NCBI GenBank assembly: GCA_025361565.1
Contig: JANYKN010000159.1
Location: 25,549-89,548 of the forward strand
Direction: 5' to 3'
DNA from: Bacteroidota bacterium
Lineage (GTDB): Bacteria > Bacteroidota > Bacteroidia > Bacteroidales > NBLH01
Length of the DNA: 64,000 nt
Part shown: positions 46,041-56,466 of the stretch, in pieces
Numbering within the stretch: the stretch's first letter is position 1
Layout: each line of letters starts with the position of its first letter
Position numbers and translations under genes: made by a program
Notes under the pieces: generated by a model
Database searches by the model: none
What the model saw: only the letters and a program-made list of their open reading frames with translations
What the model was told of the DNA's origin: nothing

Positions 46041-46446
46041 TTAATTGTTAATAAGATGAGGTTGAATTTTGAGCTAGTCTGAATTTGCAAAGTTTAAATC
46101 AGTGAGACAATGATTTTAAAAGTCGAAGACGCATTAAAATCATTATGTCGAACTGATCCCGAATGCGAAGCATGTCGGGATCTAATAGGGTTATATTCCC
46201 CACCGCTTGCGGAGTATTATTAAAAATAATATACCGTAGAGATGCCCCAGCCACTTGTGTCGGGTAGGTTCATTTAAACATTTATGTAAGCCTTTCAGCT
46301 TATTGTATTTCATTAGTATAGCTTTTGGAATCATTCTTGTATATTCAAATATATAAAATAACAATAGTTATAGTATTCTGTAAAATTTATCAGTTTTACT
46401 TTGAATATTAAATACTTAGTTATATTTTTGGGAATGAATAATATAC
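46041..46446. other. intergenic region with GC-richer repeat debris
   Basis: Contains an inverted repeat GATCCCGA (46155-46162) / TCGGGATC (46175-46182) around AATGCGAAGCAT, and a CCGCTTGCGG hairpin near 46204. The stretch 46140-46275 is clearly GC-richer than its surroundings and looks like part of a dispersed repeat. No gene is present. Confidence 0.5.
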
Positions 46447-47475
46447 ATGAACATGGAGAATAACAAACCCACATACGAGTCAATTGAGCAGGAATTAAAC
46501 GAATATAAAGAACTGCTTTGGCAACTTTCCGATGAATACCGTTTAAATATGGGCAATATCGAAAAGAAACTCCAGGAACAAACCATTCAGTTAGAGGAAC
46601 TTGCAAAAAAGGGCGAACAGCCAATGTCCGAAACTGATCCAATGCCATTTTCCTTTATTACCAGCCTGGGTTTGCCAGCTTGTGTGCTTAGCAACGATGG
46701 GGTCATTGTCAAATATAACAATAAATTTAAATTTTTGGTCGAATTGTTGGGTATCGAATTTGAAGAAATTTCGAATATTTCGGTACTGCTTTCAAGAGAT
46801 AAAGAAGAAAATCTTCCTGAAAAACTGGATACCTATTTTAAGAGCGAAGACGGTGTTTTTCAAAGTTTGTTTAAAGTAGAAAACTCATTTCAAGGCATTA
46901 TTAACCTCATTTTAAGGGTTTACAAATTTGAGTCCGGAAACGAACATTTAGCCTTGTTTATTGAGCTTCATAAATTAGAAATTACTGGTTTGAACAAAGG
47001 AATAATTCAAGTAGAAGATAATGAATTCAAGCCAGATAGCATCAAATTACCAGATAATGATTCAGAAATTAATGCCTTAAAATCAGAGGTAGCTATTTTT
47101 GCAGAAAAATATGATGTATTTACCGAAGTTTCAAAAATATTTGAAGATACAAAAAAGTATCAATCAGAATCTCTTGAAACATTACAAAACGCTATAAAAC
47201 AAACATTTAATTTAGATAATGCCAGAAATAAATTACTCGAAAAATTGAACAATCTCTTTAAAGATTTTGTGCTTTTGATCCGACAAAAATATCCTGATTT
47301 AACAACCAATGAAGAAAAACATTGTATGCTTATTAGAGCAGGTTTAACCTATAAAGAAATCTCAGCAATTATGGATATTTCAATAAATGGAGTAAAAATA
47401 GCCCGAAACCGTTTGAGGAAAAAACTAGATCTGGAAAACGATACAAAAACCAGCGAATTTATTGATAAAGTCTAA
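46447..47475 (+). CDS. PAS-like regulator with C-terminal LuxR-type helix-turn-helix
   Basis: 342 residues. A coiled coil (about 5-50) leads into a PAS-like domain (about 68-180; LPACVLSNDGVIVKYNNKF), then a second helical linker and a LuxR-type helix-turn-helix at the end: LTTNEEKHCMLIRAGLTYKE followed by ISINGVKIARNRLRKKLDL. No receiver is present, so control must come through the PAS domain or a protein partner. It lies between two large histidine kinase genes on the same strand. Confidence 0.82.
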   Translation: MNMENNKPTYESIEQELNEYKELLWQLSDEYRLNMGNIEKKLQEQTIQLEELAKKGEQPMSETDPMPFSFITSLGLPACVLSNDGVIVKYNNKFKFLVELLGIEFEEISNISVLLSRDKEENLPEKLDTYFKSEDGVFQSLFKVENSFQGIINLILRVYKFESGNEHLALFIELHKLEITGLNKGIIQVEDNEFKPDSIKLPDNDSEINALKSEVAIFAEKYDVFTEVSKIFEDTKKYQSESLETLQNAIKQTFNLDNARNKLLEKLNNLFKDFVLLIRQKYPDLTTNEEKHCMLIRAGLTYKEISAIMDISINGVKIARNRLRKKLDLENDTKTSEFIDKV

Positions 47476-47779
47476 TCGATTATTGCTTTTTTAGGATTTC
47501 CGAAATTGAAATTTAAAAACATAAATACCAATTGGTTTTCAGCAAGGATTGAATAGCATGCCATACTTTTTTTTTAATCGAATTAATTTGTACATTTAGC
47601 ACTAAAATACGTTGCAATTAAACTTCATTTTAAGGTTAGGATTGTCTTTGATTTAGTAATAAGGCTTTCAATTTACAAACAAAGAAATCGTGTTAATATT
47701 TCAAATATAGAACAATTGAATCAGTCAAATATATAAGGTTTAGAAAAAGTTTTTTTGTTTATCTCCTTAATTTTGGTCT
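47476..47779. other. intergenic region with no recognised feature
   Basis: 304 AT-rich bases before the double-propeller kinase gene; nothing recognised. Confidence 0.4.
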
Positions 47780-50700
47780 ATGTTTCGTTTTCTTCAAACC
47801 CTTGCTTTGCTATTGGTGTGTCTTGCACTAAAATCTCAGGGATCTGGAGATATTTTATTGGATAAATACAAAAAAAGCCTGATCATTAACAATTATACCA
47901 CAAGTGAAGGCATTGCTTCCAATTCAGTTAGGAAAATCGGAAAATCTGCAAATGGCTTTTTAATTGTTGCAACCTACAATGGAATTTCAGCCTTTGATGG
48001 TAAATTTTTCACCAATTACAATGTTGGTAATGTCCCTTCAATTTTGTCAAACAATATTTACGATTTTTGTGTTGATTCCTTAAAAAGGATTTGGTTTGGT
48101 ACACATAATGGTGTTCTGGTTTATAATGGTAAAATGTTTTTTATTCCTGAAGGTTTAAATAACGCTGTAAATTTGAGCATCCAGCAAATTGAGATTGACA
48201 AAAAAGGAGTAATTTGGATTGGAACTACTTCAAGCGGACTTTTTACTTATAAAAATAAAAAGCTTGAAAAAGTTACTCAAATCAAAAACCTTGAAAAAAG
48301 CATTATATCCTTGCTTTTTACTGATAATTCGGGCAATGTTTGGATTGGAACCGAACAAGGTTCTTTATATAAATATGATGGAAAAAAGTATATCGAAATT
48401 TCAAATGTTGAAAAAACAAATGCAATATTTACTGCTTGCCAGGATAAAGAAGGGGAATATTATTTTGGTTCCCGGAAAGGATTGTATACTTATAAAAATG
48501 ATAGAATTAACCTTATCAGCGATAAAGTAAATTTTATAAATGATTTATGCCTCGATAATGAAGGAAGGCTTTGGATTGCTTCCAATTCCGGTTTATATTA
48601 TTATTTGAAAAATCAAGATAAATTATATTCATTAACTCATAACAATGACCTTGTTAATCAGATTATTCAAACCATTTATTTTGATAACGAAGGAATTATT
48701 TGGCTTGGAACCTATCGTAAAGGTTTAATTAAATTACGTTATGGCCCATTTGAAAATTTTCCGTTTAGGGAGATAGATGCAAACGATGTTCCATCGTCAG
48801 TTGTTCAATATAACGACAGTACTTTTTTGATCAGCACAGATGAAGGGAAAATTTACGAGTTGAAGAATAAAAATCTTCAAAAACTCAAAATAATGTCCTT
48901 ATTATCAGGAAACAAAGTGAAAAGTATTTTTATCGACAGCAAAAGAAACATCTGGATTTGTTCATATAAAGGCTTACTGAAAATTACCACCCAAGCCAAG
49001 CACATCAAAAACGATTTAAAAGAATTGCCGGATAAAACAATCAGAAACATGGTTGAGACCGATGATGGTAATTATTGGGTTGGGACCAGGCAATCGGGTA
49101 TTTATAAAATTTCGGAAGATTTAAAAGTTTTAAAAACACTCAGTACCGATAAAAAGCTTTCTTCTGATTTTGTAATGTCGCTGGTAAAAGGTCAAAATGG
49201 GAAAATTTTTATTGCAACAAAAAAAGGGTTTGACATATTAAAGGACGATTCAATTGTTGGTCATTTTGATGAAAATAATGGACTTTCAGATAATTTGGTG
49301 TTCAATATTTACGAAGATAATAATAGAGTTTTATGGATTGCTACCATAAAAGGGCTATCGCGGCTAAAGAATGGAATTTTTACCAATTATGCCGGGCTTA
49401 ATGGTTTGGCCGATGATAAAATATTTGACGTAGTTGAAGATAGTTTTGGCTTTTTGTGGCTCCCTGCAACCAACGGAATCATAAGGGTAAAAAAATCTGA
49501 TTTAGATGCTTTTGCACTTGATCAGCGAAAGCAAATTTCCACAGTTTTGTTCGATCAATCGGATGGTATGTTCAATTCGCAATTTGTAAGTGCCAGCAAA
49601 TTGCTAAAAACCAAAGACGGCAAAATTGTTATAAACACTATTTCGGGCCTTAGTATTTTGGATCCGCTTTTGGCAAATGTCAACCACCCTGTGCCAAGTC
49701 TCGTAATTAATAGTATTAAAACGGAAAGCTTATCATATTTTAATAATCAGGAAAAATTTGAACTCGATGCGTCTACTAAATATGTACAGATTGATTTTTC
49801 TTATATTGATTATATAACACCGGATAAAGTTGAATTTAAATTTTTTCTGAAACCCTTCGATTCAGATTGGCAAACCGGTGAAAATTATCGATTTGCCAAA
49901 TATACAAACTTGCCCCCTGGCGATTATAAGTTTACCGTTCAGGCAATTGTTAAATCCCGAGGTTCTATATTGATTGAAAAAACAATTGAATTTTCAATTG
50001 AACCGGCATTTTACGAAACCATGTGGTTTAGATTTACTGCCGTTTTTATTTTATTGGCGCTCGTTTGGTTTGTTTATATGATTAGAATCAAAACAATTAA
50101 ACACCAAAAGGAAGTTTTAGAAAATGAGGTAATTGACAGAACAAAAGAAATTTTCAGACAAAAAAATTCAATTGAGGAGCATTTGCTTGAGCTTGAAAAT
50201 CAGAAAGCTGAAATTGCCGATAAAAATGAAGAGATTTTAATCGCCGGAAACAAAATTGAACAAGCTTATCTTAATTTGAAACTGCTAAGTATTCTTGGCC
50301 AGGAAATTACTTCATACTTAAATGAAGATGATATTATTTTTGCGATTTATCAGGATATCAATTCACAAATGGATTCTGATCTGATAAGTATTGGTAATTA
50401 CACCAAAGGAAGTGAGGTAATTAAATTAAACTCAACAATTTACAAAGGGAAAAAATTTAAACCAACGGAGCGAATAATTGATGATAAAACCTGTATTTTG
50501 AGTTATGCATTGGTTCAAAATGTTGAAGTGATTACCAATAATATCAAAAATGATTTTCCGGAGTTTACGCAAACATTTCCAGAAATAAATTCCTTTATAT
50601 CAATTACTTCAGCAATTGTAATTCCCATAAGGCATAAAGGAGAAATTACAGGTATTTTGACCGTGCAAAGTTTTAGAAAAGACTCATATTCTGATTATCA

Positions 50701-51550
50701 TTTTAACTTTTTGCAAAATTTGGCTGTTTATATTGGCATTGCTATTGAAAATTCAAAATCGTATAGAAAAATTAAGGAACAAAAGGATGAACTGATTCGC
50801 GTAAATACATCCAAAGACAAAATGTTTTCGATAATTGGTCATGATTTACGAGGACCGGTTGGTACAATAAAGTCATTTCTGGACTTGATTATTGAAAACC
50901 CTGAATTGGCAGATGCCGAAAATACCATGGAAATTTTAAAAACCATGCAGCAAAGTCTTGGAAATGCTTATAGTTTATTGGAAAATCTGCTTTTATGGGC
51001 TCGTAGCCAGCGTGATCAGCTGGAATTTGAACAAAAATCATTTTATATAAAACAACCAATTGATGAAATTGTAAGCCTGGTTTCGGATGTTGCCCGTAAT
51101 AAAAATATACATATTGAAGCACAAATCAATTATAATGAACTGGTTTTTGCCGATCAGAATATGATTACTACCGTATTACGAAATTTAATTTCGAATGCCA
51201 TTAAGTTTACACAAAGAGGAGGAACTGTTTTAATTGTTACAAAGCAATACATTGAAAATGTTAATAATGACACAAAGGAGAAAATTGAAATTATGGTAAT
51301 TGACAATGGAATTGGAATACACAAATCGGATATTAATAAAATTCTGGAAGTTAACGAACTATATTCAACACCAGGAACAGAAAAAGAAACAGGCTCCGGC
51401 TTGGGAATTGGAATTTGTATCGATTTTTTAATCAGGCATAAGCAAAAACTGTATGTTTATAATAATGAGGATATTGAAACATTTTTTAACAAAGGAACAA
51501 CCTTCAAATTTTATTTGAACAAGCAAGAAACCAATAAGGAGGATCAATAA
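47780..51550 (+). CDS. double beta-propeller sensor histidine kinase with GAF domain
   Basis: 1256 residues. A signal peptide (LQTLALLLVCLALKSQGS) precedes two Reg_prop propellers (about 40-640; NVWIGTEQGSLYKYDG, VLWIATIKGLSRLKNG), a Y_Y_Y domain ending LPPGDYKFTVQAIV, a membrane helix about 750-770, a coiled coil, a GAF domain (about 835-990; ITSAIVIPIRHKGEITGIL), and the kinase core. The acceptor is His1021 in IIGHDLRGPVGTIK. ATPase motifs are intact: RNLISNAIKFTQRGG, DNGIGIHKSD and GSGLGIGICIDF. Unlike many Bacteroidota propeller kinases it has neither a receiver nor an AraC domain, so it needs a separate regulator. Confidence 0.92.
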   Translation: MFRFLQTLALLLVCLALKSQGSGDILLDKYKKSLIINNYTTSEGIASNSVRKIGKSANGFLIVATYNGISAFDGKFFTNYNVGNVPSILSNNIYDFCVDSLKRIWFGTHNGVLVYNGKMFFIPEGLNNAVNLSIQQIEIDKKGVIWIGTTSSGLFTYKNKKLEKVTQIKNLEKSIISLLFTDNSGNVWIGTEQGSLYKYDGKKYIEISNVEKTNAIFTACQDKEGEYYFGSRKGLYTYKNDRINLISDKVNFINDLCLDNEGRLWIASNSGLYYYLKNQDKLYSLTHNNDLVNQIIQTIYFDNEGIIWLGTYRKGLIKLRYGPFENFPFREIDANDVPSSVVQYNDSTFLISTDEGKIYELKNKNLQKLKIMSLLSGNKVKSIFIDSKRNIWICSYKGLLKITTQAKHIKNDLKELPDKTIRNMVETDDGNYWVGTRQSGIYKISEDLKVLKTLSTDKKLSSDFVMSLVKGQNGKIFIATKKGFDILKDDSIVGHFDENNGLSDNLVFNIYEDNNRVLWIATIKGLSRLKNGIFTNYAGLNGLADDKIFDVVEDSFGFLWLPATNGIIRVKKSDLDAFALDQRKQISTVLFDQSDGMFNSQFVSASKLLKTKDGKIVINTISGLSILDPLLANVNHPVPSLVINSIKTESLSYFNNQEKFELDASTKYVQIDFSYIDYITPDKVEFKFFLKPFDSDWQTGENYRFAKYTNLPPGDYKFTVQAIVKSRGSILIEKTIEFSIEPAFYETMWFRFTAVFILLALVWFVYMIRIKTIKHQKEVLENEVIDRTKEIFRQKNSIEEHLLELENQKAEIADKNEEILIAGNKIEQAYLNLKLLSILGQEITSYLNEDDIIFAIYQDINSQMDSDLISIGNYTKGSEVIKLNSTIYKGKKFKPTERIIDDKTCILSYALVQNVEVITNNIKNDFPEFTQTFPEINSFISITSAIVIPIRHKGEITGILTVQSFRKDSYSDYHFNFLQNLAVYIGIAIENSKSYRKIKEQKDELIRVNTSKDKMFSIIGHDLRGPVGTIKSFLDLIIENPELADAENTMEILKTMQQSLGNAYSLLENLLLWARSQRDQLEFEQKSFYIKQPIDEIVSLVSDVARNKNIHIEAQINYNELVFADQNMITTVLRNLISNAIKFTQRGGTVLIVTKQYIENVNNDTKEKIEIMVIDNGIGIHKSDINKILEVNELYSTPGTEKETGSGLGIGICIDFLIRHKQKLYVYNNEDIETFFNKGTTFKFYLNKQETNKEDQ

Positions 51551-51615
51551 ATTACTTCAGTTTTTATCCATTTTCATTTTAATTCTTTTTGCCAATTTCA
51601 ATTATAAATATTCAT

Positions 51616-52422
51616 TTATTTCAAAACTTCTTTTAATTTTTTTTGAAACTCTGCATTGTCATTTATTCCATTATGCCCCAGATTTTCAAGAATAAAAAGT
51701 TGATCATTTGGTTTACACAATTTTTTAAGCTTGACGGCTGATTCAACATAAATTGTCCTATCCTTATTACCATGAAAAATAACAATCGGAGCTTTTACTT
51801 TTATTATAAATTCATTGGTAGGAAATTTATATTTTAAAAGAAAATCTGGTACAATTCGAAATTTATGGCAAACCAAATCGCTGAACGAATAATAAGGCGA
51901 TATTAGGATCAATTTTTTAGGATTGTTTTGTTCTGCAAGCTTTGTTGCTAGGCCTGTTCCGAGCGACTGACCTACGATAATTATCTGATTTTCATCATAT
52001 TCTTTAGCAATCATTGAATATGCTCGTTGAACATCGTCATACAATTGATTTTCATTTTTGATTTTTCCCTCGCTTTTTCCATAACCGCGATAATCGAGAA
52101 TAAAGAAATCGTAATTCATCTCTTTATATATTTCCGAAACAAAGCCCCAATAGTTTATGGCACCTGCATTTCCATGAAGAAAGAAAACAATTCCACGGCT
52201 CGAATCAACTTTAAATAACAAACCATCCAACTTTTTATGATCCGCAGTTTCAACAGATTTTTCCTCGAATGAATTATCAAACTTAAAAACATAATTTGCT
52301 GGCAAAACATCGGGAATAAAAATGAGTTTTTCCTGAAAAAAATATACAGTTACTAAAACGATTAAATAGATTGAAACTGGAATAACTAAAATCCAAACCA
52401 TAAACTTTATTAAAGATTTCAT
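51616..52422 (-). CDS. alpha/beta hydrolase, BEM46-like
   Basis: 268 residues with an N-terminal membrane anchor (FMVWILVIPVSIYLIVLVTV). The hydrolase fold shows FFLHGNAGAINYWG (oxyanion loop), DYRGYGKSEGK, the nucleophile in IIVGQSLGTGLATKLA, an acidic residue in IVIFHGNKDRTIYVES and the catalytic histidine in ENLGHNGIND. This is the ABHD13/BEM46 arrangement. The substrate is unknown; a membrane-associated esterase or thioesterase role is plausible. It is convergent with the kinase gene. Confidence 0.85.
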   Translation of the reverse strand: MKSLIKFMVWILVIPVSIYLIVLVTVYFFQEKLIFIPDVLPANYVFKFDNSFEEKSVETADHKKLDGLLFKVDSSRGIVFFLHGNAGAINYWGFVSEIYKEMNYDFFILDYRGYGKSEGKIKNENQLYDDVQRAYSMIAKEYDENQIIIVGQSLGTGLATKLAEQNNPKKLILISPYYSFSDLVCHKFRIVPDFLLKYKFPTNEFIIKVKAPIVIFHGNKDRTIYVESAVKLKKLCKPNDQLFILENLGHNGINDNAEFQKKLKEVLK

Positions 52423-52540
52423 TTATTATAAAATATAACTGAATTATATTAAAAACAGATTTATTTGGATGCTGTAAATAATTAAGGGATTGCAGATTAT
52501 TAAATAATAATATAATGTGAATTATCAGAATAATTTAAAA

Positions 52541-53470
52541 TTAGCAATATTTTAAAAGCCATCCCAAAACAAAATTGTAAACTTCTTCCTTGTTTATTTC
52601 ATTCAACATTTCATGCCTTCCATCCTTAAAAAGATTCAATGTAATATCTTTAATGCCTGCATTTTTGAATTTGTTATAAACTTCAGTCACACCTTTTCCA
52701 CTGTTTCCAACCGGATCTTTATCACCCGAAAACATTAGAATTGACAGATCTTCTGGTGTTTGATTTATATTTTTTTGGTTGCTTACGAACAACAAACCAT
52801 TAAGCATTTCATTAAAAAAGCCAATGCTAAAAATGGTTCCGCAATACGGATCCTGAAGATATTTATCTACTTGAGCATTATCTCTGCTTAGCCAGTCAAA
52901 TGCCGTTCTGTTTGGCGCAAAAGGTTTGTTAAATGCTCCAAAACTCAATTTATCCATCACTTTTCCAGGACTGCTTTTGGGGTAAAAGAGCATCATTGCT
53001 TTGGTAAGAAAAATTCCGAATGAACCTAAAAGGCCAGGATCTCCGCCAGTTCCTGAAAGGATTGCGCCACTTAATTTTAAACCAGGATCCAAAACATATT
53101 TTCTACTTAAAAAAGAACCCATGCTGTGGCCAAAAATGAAAAATGAACTGTTTGGATATTTTTCTCTGACATGTTTGCTCAAAACCTTCATGTCTGCAAT
53201 CATATTTTCCCAGCCACCTTTTTCGCCTATATATCCCAATTTATCTATGTTTCCGGCTGTTTTTCCATGCCCGCGGTGATCATTCGCAAAAACAGCAAAT
53301 CCATTTTGAGTTAGAAAGCCTGCAAAATCTTCATATCTTTTACCATGTTCGGCCATGCCATGGGCAATTTGAACGATTCCTTTAATTTTGCTGTCGTCCT
53401 CAGGAATCCATTCGTAAACCTGAATTTCGGAGTTTTCGTTGGTTTTTAATTTATATTCTGTTGATTTCAT
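52541..53470 (-). CDS. monoacylglycerol-lipase-like alpha/beta hydrolase
   Basis: 309 residues, cytoplasmic by appearance. Motifs: IVQIAHGMAEHGKRYEDFAG, NDHRGHGKTAGN, nucleophile Ser in FIFGHSMGSFLSRKYVL, Asp in LMFSGDKDPVGNSGKG and His in FKDGRHEMLNE. This is the PldB/monoglyceride lipase layout. It lies 118 bases upstream of the BEM46-like gene on the same strand, and the two may be co-transcribed. Confidence 0.88.
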   Translation of the reverse strand: MKSTEYKLKTNENSEIQVYEWIPEDDSKIKGIVQIAHGMAEHGKRYEDFAGFLTQNGFAVFANDHRGHGKTAGNIDKLGYIGEKGGWENMIADMKVLSKHVREKYPNSSFFIFGHSMGSFLSRKYVLDPGLKLSGAILSGTGGDPGLLGSFGIFLTKAMMLFYPKSSPGKVMDKLSFGAFNKPFAPNRTAFDWLSRDNAQVDKYLQDPYCGTIFSIGFFNEMLNGLLFVSNQKNINQTPEDLSILMFSGDKDPVGNSGKGVTEVYNKFKNAGIKDITLNLFKDGRHEMLNEINKEEVYNFVLGWLLKYC

Positions 53471-53781
53471 GATAGATATGGTTTTAGGTTTTCAATTAAA
53501 TATATTTAGGATTTTGCTATAAAATAGCAGATCATCATTATCCTAATTTAACACTATTTTTTGTTTTTGATGAGTTTTTGCCAATTTTTTATTATTGGGT
53601 ATCAATTTATCTAACAATTTATAAAAAACATTGTTTTTAATATAATAGGCTAGTTAACTGATTAATAACCTAATAAATATATGTAGAATTTTGGTGAATG
53701 AAATTAATTTGAGCAATCATCTTAATGGAAATTAATATTTTATAATTTAAGGGCTCAATAATAACCTGAAAAATCCAGAGA

Positions 53782-54576
53782 ATGAATTCCTTCCTTAAAA
53801 TATCGCTTTTTTTAAGTTTGATAAGTTTGCAGCATGGTGATAATGTAATTAAACTGTCCGGTATTCCTGAATTATTTTCGACTGATAAAATAGGCAATTG
53901 CTACGTTTGTAAAAGTAATTTGCTTACAAAAATTTCACCGACAGGAAAAATAGTTGGTCAATACTCAAACTTTGATGCGGGCTCACTTTTTTCAGTTGAT
54001 GCAAGTGATCCGATGCAGGTTTTACTTTTTTATAAAGATTTTAACCTGGTAATTTTTGTCGATAGTAAATTAAATACAATTGGAAACCCAATTTATCTTG
54101 ATCAATTGGAATTGTCGTCTGCTAGTGCTGTGTGCAAATCAAAGCAATTCGCCATTTGGATTTACGATGAATATAGCAGGAAATTGGTTCATTATGGTTT
54201 TAGTCCAAAAGGTATTTTGCAAACCATTAATTTGGACAAGTTTGGAAAAGAAATTGGAACAATTGATTTTATGCAGGAATCCGGAAGCGAAATTTATTTG
54301 AAAGAAAAAGACAAAAACATTTGGGTTTTTGATCAGTTTGGAGGAAAGCTTGATCAGATAAAAATTGGATTGAAAAGTGATTTTCAGCTAAAAAATAAAT
54401 TACTGTTTTATTGTAAAAATAATAAAGTATTCAAATACAACCTGCAATTTGGAGTTCTGGATTCATTCGAAATAGCAGGTTTTCAAAGTTTTGATAAAGT
54501 TAGAATAGAAAATAATTTGATTTATATTTTGAATAGCGATTCTATAACTTTTATTCCTTTTGAAATTGGAAAATGA
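53782..54576 (+). CDS. secreted propeller-like protein of unknown function
   Basis: 264 residues with a short signal-like N-terminus (FLKISLFLSLISLQHG). The body is a series of strand pairs suggestive of a beta propeller (ELFSTDKIGNCYVCKSNLLT, YKDFNLVIFVDSKLNTIG, LKEKDKNIWVFDQFG, IYILNSDSITFIP). No enzyme motif is visible and no family name can be given with confidence. It is divergent from the lipase-like gene and followed by a repeat-rich gap. Confidence 0.7.
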   Translation: MNSFLKISLFLSLISLQHGDNVIKLSGIPELFSTDKIGNCYVCKSNLLTKISPTGKIVGQYSNFDAGSLFSVDASDPMQVLLFYKDFNLVIFVDSKLNTIGNPIYLDQLELSSASAVCKSKQFAIWIYDEYSRKLVHYGFSPKGILQTINLDKFGKEIGTIDFMQESGSEIYLKEKDKNIWVFDQFGGKLDQIKIGLKSDFQLKNKLLFYCKNNKVFKYNLQFGVLDSFEIAGFQSFDKVRIENNLIYILNSDSITFIPFEIGK

Positions 54577-55416
54577 AAGAATTATACAGGGCGATCGCAT
54601 TTAAAATATTAATTGTACAATACTTAATTTTACTTTGGTAGATTGTAATACTACAAATAAAGAATCTGCTTAATTACCAGAATTGCAGAAGACTATTGGC
54701 GTTCTTCGACAAAAATCCGTCGGACGTGCTCCTATTATAAGTAAATGCACCGAAAAGGATATTTTTGTCTTGATTTTTGTTTCTTTTCATCAAAGGAAAA
54801 GAAAAAAGAAGACATACCGCAATTATAAATACATAAAAAGTATCATTCCGAAGGTGGAATGAGGTATTGGCAATCGCAAGTAAAATATTAATCGTATGAG
54901 AATTTAAGTGGGCCATCTATATAGGTTTTACTTTTTTGGCTACCACCCAAAAAAGTAACAACTTAGCCAAAGGCGATCTCACGAAATTGCGAAGCAATAA
55001 GTAAAAAAGGTCACCGCTGCTGGTAAATTTGCTAAAACTACGACGAAAAAGGCTAAAATCTTGAATGTTGCCGATGAATATTGTTGCGATGCTTATAATT
55101 TACGATCGGCAACGTCAATCTTTTTTAACGCCTTTTTCTTTGTAGTTTACTCGCTGCGCTCATGAGAAAAGTTCTTAACGCAATTTCCCAAATGCGGATC
55201 AAGTACGCATAATCATCATATGTTTATTATGCTTTGGTTCACGTCTAATTTTTATTTTTTTGAATGCAATTGCCCTGATGAATTATAGCGAATTTGTAAA
55301 TATTGCAGTGCGTTTTGTAACTTTCAAAACTATAGAATCTCTAAGGCTGACCATAAATAAAAAAGTCCCGGTTTTAACCGGGACCTTTCATTATTAATAA
55401 AACTAATAATTAAAAA
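54577..55416. repeat. 840-base gene-free region with a large degenerate foldback element
   Basis: The arms at about 55033-55075 and 55105-55149 are imperfect inverted repeats of over 40 bases (inner ends GTTGCCGAT and ATCGGCAAC), with weaker pairing extending to about 54978 and 55205. A CTTTTTTGG-CTACCAC-CCAAAAAAG hairpin lies near 54928-54955. Short frames here are not gene-like. It is best read as an old, decayed transposable or repetitive element. Confidence 0.6.
55359..55384 (-). terminator. terminator of the SMP-30 run
   Basis: On the minus strand GTCCCGGTT and AACCGGGAC form a nine-base stem followed by a T run. It ends the transcript of the lactonase-like gene. Confidence 0.9.
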
Positions 55417-56466
55417 TTATTTTAGCTTCACCCTTAATAATCGGTCTGTTGTGGTCATGTATAAATATTTTTGATCCGCATCAAACGCTAAGTTTGCTGT
55501 TGATTTGCTGGTATGGATAATGCCAAGCACTTTACCTTTTGGTGAAATAATAAATACACCGCCGGGGCTGGTGGCAAAAATATTACCGTTTTTACTAACT
55601 TTCATGCCGTCAGGTGAGCCAGGTCCATTTTTTGCATACGGAGTTGCATCAAAAAAGATTTGAGGCTTTGAAAATTCGCCTTTGGCATCCGTTTGAAACG
55701 AATAAATATATAATTTTTTGGGATCGGAATTACAGATATAAATTGTTTTTTCATCCGGCGAAAAGGCTATTCCATTTGGCATTGTTATCGTGTCAGTAAG
55801 TTTAGTGACTTCACCATTTTGGTTCACTTTATAAACCCCGTTAAACTTAATTTCGCGGTCATTTTCATTTTTAAGACCAAAAGGTGGATCCGTAAAGTAA
55901 ATATCACCATTGCGTTTTATCGCCAAATCATTTGGGCTATTGAATTTTTTACCAAGGTAATTATCAGCAAGTGCTATATAATTTGCTGACGGATTTTGCA
56001 AGCCTGATTTTAATGATGAAATCCGCCGGTCGCCATGTTGGCAAAGAACCAAATCGCCCTCAGCATCAAGTGCTAAGCCATTGGAACCGTCACCTTTTTT
56101 TACTTTGGTGGTATCGGTAAACCCCGATGGACTTAAAAATACAGACAAGCCATCTTTTTCCGACCATTTATATATTTTATTTTCAGGAACATCCGAAAAC
56201 AGCAGTGCATTCAAATCAGCAACCCAAACCGGACCTTCGGCCCAGGAAAAACCTTTGCCAAGTTCTTCGACCTTTGCTGTAGAATCAATTAATTTTAGTG
56301 CTTCGGCAGCCATAACTTCAATTGAAGTAGCAACCGGGATATCAGGAAGCACCTTTTTTTCAGATACAGTGGATGAATCAGTCGTTTTGTTTGATTGATC
56401 ATCTCCGTTATTACAAGCTGTCATTGCAGTGTAAATGAGAAAAATACCGAAAATTAGTTTTTTCAT
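55417..56466 (-). CDS. SMP-30/gluconolactonase-family lipoprotein
   Basis: 349 residues. The signal peptide ends in a lipobox (YTAMTAC, Cys18) with a Thr/Ser-rich linker. The six-bladed propeller contains WAEGPVWVADLNALLFSDVP with the metal-binding glutamate, FNSPNDLAIKRNGDIYFTDP with the asparagine/aspartate pair, MPNGIAFSPDEKTIYICNSD and GSPDGMKVSKNGNIFATSPG. This is the gluconolactonase pattern; the lactone substrate is unknown. It is the last gene of a minus-strand run of HAD phosphatase, oxidoreductase, M28 peptidase and lactonase, and ends at a strong terminator. Confidence 0.88.
   Translation of the reverse strand: MKKLIFGIFLIYTAMTACNNGDDQSNKTTDSSTVSEKKVLPDIPVATSIEVMAAEALKLIDSTAKVEELGKGFSWAEGPVWVADLNALLFSDVPENKIYKWSEKDGLSVFLSPSGFTDTTKVKKGDGSNGLALDAEGDLVLCQHGDRRISSLKSGLQNPSANYIALADNYLGKKFNSPNDLAIKRNGDIYFTDPPFGLKNENDREIKFNGVYKVNQNGEVTKLTDTITMPNGIAFSPDEKTIYICNSDPKKLYIYSFQTDAKGEFSKPQIFFDATPYAKNGPGSPDGMKVSKNGNIFATSPGGVFIISPKGKVLGIIHTSKSTANLAFDADQKYLYMTTTDRLLRVKLK

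Noticed and set aside
54674..54916. 80-codon minus-strand frame next to the foldback region
   Set aside because: It lies in repeat-derived DNA with no protein-like features.
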